Source: Candidatus Zipacnadia bacterium (GTDB taxonomy: Bacteria; Armatimonadota; Zipacnadia; Zipacnadales; Zipacnadaceae). Taken from it: DNA of 18,294 nt. Below are positions 13,224 through 18,294 of the stretch, piece by piece. Position 1 is the stretch's first letter. The number at the start of each line of letters is the position of its first letter. The notes beneath the pieces were generated by a model. The model was not told the DNA's origin, did no database searches, and saw only the letters and a list, made by a program, of their open reading frames with translations. The stretch is taken from NCBI GenBank assembly GCA_029821455.1, contig JALGTI010000022.1, positions 1 through 18,294 of the forward strand, given 5' to 3'. Position numbers and translations under genes: made by a program.

Positions 13224-14435
13224 CTACCTGATGAGAGCAACAGAACCGTCGGCGCTGGTCGCTTCCCCTACCGTGCCCTCGATTGTGAAGCCAGATCCGT
13301 TGATGGTGATGGTGTGTGCCACCAAGCTGCCGTGTTGCACATAGCCATTGGAGCCATTGTAGGTGAGCTTGCCGTTCGGCGCAAAGATGATCCCCTCGGC
13401 AGTCTGATGCGAACCGTTCCAGGTTATGGCGCTGCTGCTGTCCGCCAGTGACATCAGCGCAACATCGTTCTGGTATGGCGTCACTTCCTGGCATGCGCCA
13501 TTGAACGTAATCTTGCCTTTGGCCACTATCGTGACGTTCTGAAGTGTGTGGTTCGAGCCGTTGAAGGTGACCTTGCCCTCGACCATGTACAGGGAGTTCT
13601 GGGCGAAGTGGCCCGAGCCATTGACAGTTATGTCACCCAGCACGTGAATCGTGCCACTGGGAAGCGTCTGCCCCGAGCCATTGATCCTGATGTCGCTGAG
13701 GGTTGTGTCCGTTGGCCCGAACTGATCCCAGGTGAAGTCTATCGGATATGACATCACGGTGGACTCAACTATGCCGCCCTGGATATCGTGACCTGAGCCG
13801 TTCAGTGTGTAGTCATTTACGTACTCGAACACCCCGGTCACCGTGTGGTTTGATCCGTTGAAACGCACCTTGCTGTTACCATGGACACTGCCATCAATAT
13901 ACGCACTGGAGCCATTATTGGTGATTACTGTCTGAGAAGGGCTCGATTCCCCCGCGAAAACAGCGTACGGACCGCCGCTGCCGGGCCGGTGGATGGCAGT
14001 TGCAGACCTGGTCAACTGAGTGGACTCCAGACCAAATATCTTTGCGAAGGTGTACTCTACCTCCAGGTGCCCGGTCACCTCAACCGCCTGCTCGCCTGCG
14101 GCAAGGGTCCCATGGCCGGGTACCTCTTCGCCTGACGAGTACAGAGTGATATCCTCGCCATCATCTACATTGACGGCCCAACTGGGCGTTTGCTCGTTGT
14201 TCGCGCCCACTATCTCAGTAACCCCACTTATGACCTCGCTGGGGTTCCCGACCTCTGCTGCCGCAGCCAAGCCTGCAGCATCCACTACATTCTGCAGGTG
14301 CCCGGCACCAAGTGCCAGGCGGCCGATGTCAATGGTCAATGCGGCTATCCCTAACAAGATAGGCAGCGCAATGACCACTATCACCGACACGTTGCCTTCT
14401 CTTTGTGCCAATCGCTTGCCATGCCAAACCATCAT
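13224..14435 (-). CDS. TadG-like pilus-assembly protein with an NGS-repeat beta-solenoid tail
   Basis: A 403-residue envelope protein. The first 60 residues are a Tad/TadG-type N-terminus (PF13400-like): QREGNVSVIVVIALPILLGIAALTIDIGRLALGAGHLQNVVDAAGLAAAAE, with a transmembrane helix at about 17-36. A conserved module ending YTFAKIFGLESTQLTRSATAI (128-148) follows. From about 160 on, a hydrophobic-NGS motif repeats at residues 174, 193, 212, 252, 272, 292, 312 (as NGA), 340, 360 and 379, with steps of mostly 19-20 residues. This looks like coils of a beta-solenoid or bactofilin-like polymer domain. The asparagine-glycine-serine turns are regular enough to show as near-repeats in the DNA. It is a paralog of the protein at 14595-15635, and the two may be co-regulated. 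Function in a pilus or surface layer is inferred; no Tad ATPase or pilin gene is in the window. Confidence 0.8.
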   Translation of the reverse strand: MMVWHGKRLAQREGNVSVIVVIALPILLGIAALTIDIGRLALGAGHLQNVVDAAGLAAAAEVGNPSEVISGVTEIVGANNEQTPSWAVNVDDGEDITLYSSGEEVPGHGTLAAGEQAVEVTGHLEVEYTFAKIFGLESTQLTRSATAIHRPGSGGPYAVFAGESSPSQTVITNNGSSAYIDGSVHGNSKVRFNGSNHTVTGVFEYVNDYTLNGSGHDIQGGIVESTVMSYPIDFTWDQFGPTDTTLSDIRINGSGQTLPSGTIHVLGDITVNGSGHFAQNSLYMVEGKVTFNGSNHTLQNVTIVAKGKITFNGACQEVTPYQNDVALMSLADSSSAITWNGSHQTAEGIIFAPNGKLTYNGSNGYVQHGSLVAHTITINGSGFTIEGTVGEATSADGSVALIR

Positions 14436-14465
14436 GGCTCACATCCCTTGAAATCAACATCACAG

Positions 14466-14487
14466 AATGTCAAGTTATCTTTACCCA
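14466..14487 (-). promoter_or_regulatory. Shared upstream motif of Tad genes, copy 1
   Basis: Read on the minus strand this contains AACTTGACATT preceded by TGGGTAAAGAT. It matches 15734-15755 at 19 of 22 positions and lies 30 bases before the 14435 start codon. TTGACA could serve as a -35 box, but no matching -10 box is evident, so it may instead be a regulator site. Confidence 0.45.
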
Positions 14488-14594
14488 AAACCCAAACAGC
14501 CTAACCTCAAACCCAACGCCCCCAGATAGCCACATCCGTTATGACTTGGCCCGCCACAGCACCGAGACAGCTTGACATCAAAAGCGATGGCACT

Positions 14595-15635
14595 TCACAT
14601 CACGAGAGAGACTGCATACACAGGCTCGTCAATCTCAGATATTGGGTCACCACCCATACTCGGTACCGCATAGCGGATAAAGCGCCCCGTGAATTCAGAG
14701 TTGGTGCCGGTGAAGCTCGCGGTCGTTATCCAGAACGCGCCAAAGGCCTTGATCCTGTACTGCGCATTGGAACCAGTGCCGCCGATGTATTCGGCAAGAG
14801 GGACAAGCAAGATCCTTGGATTATTAGCGTGATACGACTCGAAAGTATCAGTGTCGAACGGCGGCCACGTGGCGCGTTGCAGCCGTGCCGTACCCTCGCT
14901 ATTCTCTACCAGTGCCTGTTTGGCCAGTCCTCCGCTCTGACCAGTATAGGCGCCGACGGTGTCTCCGACGCACTTGTAATTCGCTTCCACGATTTCGGAC
15001 GGCACGTTGTACCCAGACAGCAGTGCGATGAAGTCATCGGAACCGGTGATAGGATTAAGCCAGCCGAAGTTGCCGGGGACTCCCGTGTGCGGGCTGTCGG
15101 CGATCGAGAGGGTTTGTTCCTCACCATACCGGTATTCAGTGGTGTAATCAACCCACATCGGTGCAAATATCACCCCTTTGGGCGGCGTACGCACTGCTAT
15201 TGCCTCGCGCGTGATAGATGCGACATCTAGACCAAATATCTTGGCGAACAGGTATGGGACGTCACGGTGGGTTCTGACCCGGACCGCGTGGGTACGGGGG
15301 CCAATCTCTCCATACCCCGAGATAGTAGAACCAGGGGCCCAGAAGGTTAGGTCTCCGCCGCTAGGATCAAAGGCAACGGTCGCGCGCGGAGATACCGCGT
15401 TATTCGCTTCAACTAGGCTGGTGGCCATCTGCGCTGCTGCCTCTTGGTCTAGTAGCTCGCTAGCAGCTCCCAGAGCCGCCGCATCAGCCACGTTCTGTGC
15501 GTGCTGGGTGGCGATTGCCAGGCGCCCAATGTCAATGCTTAGTGCTGCGACACCCAAGAGGACAACCAGGGCAATGACCAGCGTCACAGACACATTTCCT
15601 TGTCTTTGTGTAAATGGCTCGTGCTGCCAGAGCAT
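14595..15635 (-). CDS. TadG-like pilus-assembly protein, paralog of the NGS-repeat protein
   Basis: A 346-residue envelope protein. Its N-terminus (QRQGNVSVTLVIALVVLLGVAALSIDIGRLAIATQHAQNVADAAALGAASE) is a Tad/TadG-type segment with one transmembrane helix at about 16-36. PYLFAKIFGLDVASITREAIAV (127-148) matches the same module in the gene at 13224. Beyond residue 150 the two diverge completely: this one has a globular, tyrosine- and tryptophan-rich domain (PMWVDYTTEYRYGEEQTL, IKAFGAFWITTASFTG, FIRYAVPSMGG) like the TadE/G-associated domain found in many predicted surface proteins. Both genes lie in the same direction, 159 bases apart, this one upstream, and share an upstream motif. The paralogs therefore look like two surface proteins on a common anchor. 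The ATG at 15635 is the first possible start; its ribosome site is weak. Confidence 0.78.
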   Translation of the reverse strand: MLWQHEPFTQRQGNVSVTLVIALVVLLGVAALSIDIGRLAIATQHAQNVADAAALGAASELLDQEAAAQMATSLVEANNAVSPRATVAFDPSGGDLTFWAPGSTISGYGEIGPRTHAVRVRTHRDVPYLFAKIFGLDVASITREAIAVRTPPKGVIFAPMWVDYTTEYRYGEEQTLSIADSPHTGVPGNFGWLNPITGSDDFIALLSGYNVPSEIVEANYKCVGDTVGAYTGQSGGLAKQALVENSEGTARLQRATWPPFDTDTFESYHANNPRILLVPLAEYIGGTGSNAQYRIKAFGAFWITTASFTGTNSEFTGRFIRYAVPSMGGDPISEIDEPVYAVSLVM

Positions 15636-15999
15636 CAGTATCCCAACCTATGAAGTGGTGCGATTTGCAGGTCTTACGATCACTGCCAGAACCCACATGA
15701 TGCGCACCATTTCGGCTTGCGATTTCAGAGCCAAATGTCAAGTTTACTTCACCCAGTATGCTTGCCTGAAGAACCCCTGCACCGGCCCATACTGCTCATT
15801 CTCATACTCGGCACTCCCAGGTAGAAGTTCTCACGACATCTGCAAGCAGTTTGTGAACACGGCGCAAATATTGCCTTACACGTACACTCTCGTCGTCGGC
15901 CACCTGTTGGGGAGGTTCCTGCTGATGTATGTGGGAACTGGCCTAGTGCCCCACGCAACATCTGCTCAGTTTCCGCTAGGACGCTAAAGGATATTCCAA
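15636..15999. other. Gene-free divergent region between the Tad gene and a URO-D gene
   Basis: This 364-base stretch separates the minus-strand Tad operon from the plus-strand URO-D gene. It contains the second copy of the Tad upstream motif (15734-15755) and the URO-D ribosome site AAAGGAT (15986-15992). An open frame on the plus strand crosses it but is only a continuation of sequence antisense to the Tad gene and lacks a ribosome site. I see nothing else I can name. Confidence 0.55.
15734..15755 (-). promoter_or_regulatory. Shared upstream motif of Tad genes, copy 2
   Basis: On the minus strand TGGGTGAAGTAAACTTGACA followed by TT matches the motif at 14466-14487 at 19 of 22 positions. It lies 98 bases upstream of the 15635 start, so the untranslated leader would be longer than that of the other Tad gene. 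It is a candidate common promoter or operator of the two paralogs. Confidence 0.45.
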
Positions 16000-17055
16000 A
16001 TGACTTCCCGAGAGAGAATCCTTGCAGCAATCCACTGCCAGCAACCCGACCGTGTCCCGGTCAGTCCTTTCGGCCTGGGGCACCTCGACCCCAATGGCGA
16101 GCCAGCGCGGCGGTTGATCGCACTCACTGACCCATTCATTGAGGCGGCGGTTAGCGGCGGCAATCCCGTCCTCGGCGCCTCCGCAGACGTGACTACTGAA
16201 CAGCAGGGCAACGTCACCATAACCACCTACCACACCCCGGCCGGCGACCTGGTCAGCCGGTACAAGCGAACCAAGATGACCGGCGCACAGGTTGATTTTC
16301 CGCTGAAAACAACGGCCGACATGGAGAAGCTGCTCTCTATTCCCTACGAAGCCCCTGAGCCGGATGTATCGGCATTTCTAGCCAGAAAGGACGAGATTGG
16401 CGAGGAGGCCCTGGTCCTGGCAGGCGTGGCAGATGCAATGTGCTTCCCCGCCGAATATTTCTCGCCTGAGGATCTCTGCTTAGCTTGGGCTGATGACCCG
16501 ACTGCTATCGAGCAGATGGTGGCGGTGGCAGCAGAGCGCGTCAATCGCTGGGTTGAGAAGGCCTGCGCGGCGGGAGTAGATGCCTGGCGGATTATCGGTG
16601 GGGAGTACGCCAGCGTGCAACTTGGCCCGGATGCCTTCCGCAGGCTAGTCGTCCGATACGATACCGAGCTGGTTGACATAATGCACCACTACGGTGCCAT
16701 CGCGTACTTCCACAACCACGGCCCAATGAGGAACTTCCTCGACGACATTGCCGCCATCGGTGTTGACGCGCTTGATCCGCTCGAAGCGCCGCCCTGGGGA
16801 GATACTGATCTTAGAGTGGCAATGGAGCGGATTGGCGACCGCGTTTGCCTGGTGGGTAACCTCGATGACATGGAGGTTATCGAAAAGCTCAGCCGGCAAG
16901 AGGTCCAGGACATCGCGCGAGAACGACTGGAGGCCGCCGGCCCCAGAGCATTCTGCCTGGGGGGAACGGCCTCGGGCACTTATACTGAGAAGGGGGCAGA
17001 TAACTTCATCGCGATGGTCGAGGTCGCTGAGGATTATGCCCGGAGCTGCCCGTAG
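16000..17055 (+). CDS. URO-D family protein, MtaA-like branch
   Basis: A 351-residue cytoplasmic TIM-barrel protein with the classic URO-D superfamily opening SRERILAAIHCQQPDRVPVSPF (3-24). GAIAYFHNHGPMRNFLDDIAAIGVDALDPLEAPPWGDTDL (232-271) holds the place of the metal site, and FCLGGTASGTYTE (318-330) the last barrel strand. In MtaA-type methyltransferases zinc is held by H-x-C plus a later cysteine. Here the first pair is H238-N-H240 and C319 sits near the third position, so a zinc site with one changed ligand is plausible. It is not a close HemE, and no heme genes are near. The start is fixed by AAAGGAT (15986-15992). It is unrelated in detail to the URO-D gene at 11931 apart from the superfamily. 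A cobamide-linked methyl-transfer role is inferred. Confidence 0.82.
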   Translation: MTSRERILAAIHCQQPDRVPVSPFGLGHLDPNGEPARRLIALTDPFIEAAVSGGNPVLGASADVTTEQQGNVTITTYHTPAGDLVSRYKRTKMTGAQVDFPLKTTADMEKLLSIPYEAPEPDVSAFLARKDEIGEEALVLAGVADAMCFPAEYFSPEDLCLAWADDPTAIEQMVAVAAERVNRWVEKACAAGVDAWRIIGGEYASVQLGPDAFRRLVVRYDTELVDIMHHYGAIAYFHNHGPMRNFLDDIAAIGVDALDPLEAPPWGDTDLRVAMERIGDRVCLVGNLDDMEVIEKLSRQEVQDIARERLEAAGPRAFCLGGTASGTYTEKGADNFIAMVEVAEDYARSCP

Positions 17056-17394
17056 CTATCCCACTGCCCCTTCAATTCACGTGGTTATAGATGTACGAGG
17101 GGAAGTGCAACTTCTCTTGCGCCGGCGGGGGGACAGGGTCCAGCTCCGCTCCAATCAGACAGCCACCGATGCACCTGAACCGACCAGCCAAAGGGCACCG
17201 CATAGGGATGAAATTGGCAGGCTACTGTACTTCTGTCGTCCAACTGCTCGTTACCTGCCCAGGAGTAGCTTTCCCCTGCAACGCACACAGATTCGCCAGC
17301 CAATCCATTCTGCTTTCCCAAGAAGGTGTCAGCCCTGGCAAAGGCCAAACTAATCGCTCACAAATACGGTCTCTGGTTGGTGGAAAGGCTCTTG
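17056..17394. other. Gene-free stretch between the URO-D and NagB-like genes
   Basis: I find no supported gene in these 339 bases. A plus-strand frame from 17091 has no ribosome site and later overlaps the NagB-like gene out of frame. The in-frame GTG at 17326 would extend NagB by 23 atypical residues. Its size suggests a promoter for the NagB-like gene, but I see no clear -35/-10 boxes, and no terminator for the URO-D gene. Confidence 0.5.
17382..17388 (+). promoter_or_regulatory. Ribosome binding site that decides the NagB-like start
   Basis: GGAAAGG lies six bases before the ATG at 17395. The upstream in-frame GTG at 17326 has only AAGAAG next to it, so 17395 is preferred. Confidence 0.55.
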
Positions 17395-18255
17395 ATGGAC
17401 AGGAAGTCGGAGATACGCAAGTTGCACAGTATGACAGTTGCGCAGATGCTGGAGGCAGCCGGGGGACGGCTGGTGATAGTGGATGATCTGCATGCACACT
17501 TCGCGCGCTCGATTGCTGATGAGATAAAGGCCAACAACTCGGCGAGAAGGCCAACACGCCTGATTCTGCCGGTCGGGCCAACGAGTCAGTACCCCCTGCT
17601 GGCCCAGATTATCCGGGAGGAAGCGATTAGTCTTTGCGATTGCCACCTCTTCTTTATGGACGAGTACGCGGACGACGAGGGACGGGCGCTGCCGGCCGAG
17701 CATCCGCTCAGCTTCAAGGGCCGCATGCAGGAGGTGTTCTTTGCGCATCTGCCCTCTGAACTAGCGGTCCCACCTGAGCAAATCATCTTTCCTGACCAAG
17801 ACAATATCGCTGACCTGGCTGACCGAATCGAGCAACTGGGTGGGATTGACACCTGCTACGGCGGCATTGGCATCCACGGTCATGTAGCCTTCAACGAACC
17901 TGCTCCCAACATCGCCGAGAGCGGTCCGCGTCCCAACATCGCCGAGAGCGGTCCGCGACTGGTGCAGCTAAACGACTTCACGGTGACGATTAACGCGATC
18001 CGCGCGGGCGTTGGCGGTAACCTGGAGGGCTTCCCGCATCAGGCCTTTACCCTGGGAATGAAGCAGATTCTGAACTCACGCCGCATGCGCCTGTACTGCC
18101 GCAGCGATGGTCCCTACGACTGGGCCAAGACGGTGCTGCGGCTTGCAGTGTTTGGTGAGCCAGGTGACGACTACCCGGTTACCCATATCCGCGACCGGGA
18201 TTTCGTTGTAATAACCAACCCTGAAACCGCCAGGGCGCCGGAGATCATCCTATGA
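17395..18255 (+). CDS. Glucosamine-6-phosphate deaminase-like protein (NagB family) with altered active site
   Basis: A 286-residue cytoplasmic protein of the NagB/6-phosphogluconolactonase fold; family members deaminate and isomerise glucosamine-6-phosphate to fructose-6-phosphate. Recognised parts are LILPVGPTSQYP (sugar-phosphate loop, 56-67), FFMDEYADDEG with D89 (the proposed proton-transfer Asp72 of E. coli) and GGIGIHGHVAFNEPAP (156-171). In E. coli the last segment reads GNDGHIAFNEP, so H163 and E168 are kept but the catalytic Asp141 is replaced by H161. Directly after this loop the nine residues PNIAESGPR occur twice, from an exact 27-bp tandem duplication. True NagB activity may be changed or lost, and another sugar-phosphate substrate is possible. 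The gene stands alone behind a 339-base gap, and a small start-like frame follows the stop. Confidence 0.82.
   Translation: MDRKSEIRKLHSMTVAQMLEAAGGRLVIVDDLHAHFARSIADEIKANNSARRPTRLILPVGPTSQYPLLAQIIREEAISLCDCHLFFMDEYADDEGRALPAEHPLSFKGRMQEVFFAHLPSELAVPPEQIIFPDQDNIADLADRIEQLGGIDTCYGGIGIHGHVAFNEPAPNIAESGPRPNIAESGPRLVQLNDFTVTINAIRAGVGGNLEGFPHQAFTLGMKQILNSRRMRLYCRSDGPYDWAKTVLRLAVFGEPGDDYPVTHIRDRDFVVITNPETARAPEIIL
17904..17957 (+). repeat. Exact 27-bp tandem duplication inside the NagB-like gene
   Basis: Bases 17904-17930 and 17931-17957 are identical, giving a nine-residue repeat (PNIAESGPR twice) without changing frame. No silent differences separate the copies, so the event is recent or is kept uniform. 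It could also be an assembly artefact. Confidence 0.9.
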
Positions 18256-18273
18256 AACCGGGGGTATTGCAGG

Positions 18274-18294
18274 ATGGCAGATAACCTGCGTGTA
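18274..18294 (+). CDS. Possible start of a further gene, cut by the window end
   Basis: ATG at 18274 opens a frame (MADNLRV) still open at the window end, 18 bases after the NagB-like stop. GGGGG at about 18260 is a poor ribosome site at suitable distance. Only seven codons are visible, so nothing can be said about function. Confidence 0.25.

Noticed and set aside
13224..14435. DNA repeats in the NGS gene as a CRISPR-like or mobile repeat
   Set aside because: The near-repeats follow the codons of the protein motif, vary freely elsewhere and are in frame, so protein structure explains them.
15178..15987. Plus-strand frame of 269 codons
   Set aside because: The first part is antisense to the Tad gene and the remainder lies in the intergenic gap, with no ribosome site and no protein-like pattern.
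17091..17486. Plus-strand frame of 131 codons before the NagB-like gene
   Set aside because: No ribosome site, poor composition, and its second half overlaps the well-supported NagB-like gene in another frame.

Overview
The window reads as GC-rich chromosomal DNA from an uncultured or little-studied bacterium with a carbohydrate-degrading lifestyle. Clear Shine-Dalgarno sites, a Tat-secreted lyase, two Tad (TadG-like) surface proteins, PL22 pectin lyase and two URO-D-family proteins suggest something like Armatimonadota, the PVC group or a related phylum. That placement is inference from gene content; there is no rRNA or marker gene here. I found no tRNA, rRNA, CRISPR array, transposase or phage gene.

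Layout. (1) 1-2155, minus strand: an oligogalacturonate lyase (PL22), followed 36 bases later by a secreted protein that runs off the left edge and carries a frameshift at a 15-base palindrome. (2) 2156-2681: a gene-free divergent region with two dyad-symmetric elements. (3) 2682-4046, plus: a thiamine-binding-type small protein (UPF0045) and an AIR-synthase/HypE-like ATP-binding protein, 3 bases apart. (4) 4047-4166: a strongly self-complementary intergenic element. (5) 4167-8226, plus: an ABC export cassette of adaptor, ATPase and a large duplicated FtsX-type permease. (6) 8227-13169, plus: an orphan Tat leader, a secreted FG-GAP propeller protein resembling the rhamnogalacturonan-lyase (PL11) fold, a Tat-exported heparinase II/III-like lyase and a URO-D-family protein. 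The orphan leader is a diverged copy of the 5' end of the heparinase-like gene. (7) 13224-15635, minus: two paralogous TadG-like proteins; one has a long tail of about 20-residue 'NGS' repeats that looks like a beta-solenoid. The two genes share a 22-base upstream motif. (8) 16000 to the end, plus: a second URO-D-family protein, a NagB-like protein with an altered active-site residue and an exact 27-bp in-frame tandem duplication, and possibly the first codons of another gene.

How it may fit together (inference): the PL22 lyase, the propeller protein and the heparinase-like lyase point to breakdown of pectin and other uronic-acid polysaccharides, and NagB points to amino-sugar catabolism. The URO-D-family proteins may be cobamide-linked methyltransferases rather than heme enzymes. 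The observations I rate highest are the duplicated Tat leader with its orphaned copy, the NGS-repeat Tad protein with its paralog and shared upstream motif, and the NagB-like gene with active-site change plus adjacent fresh duplication.
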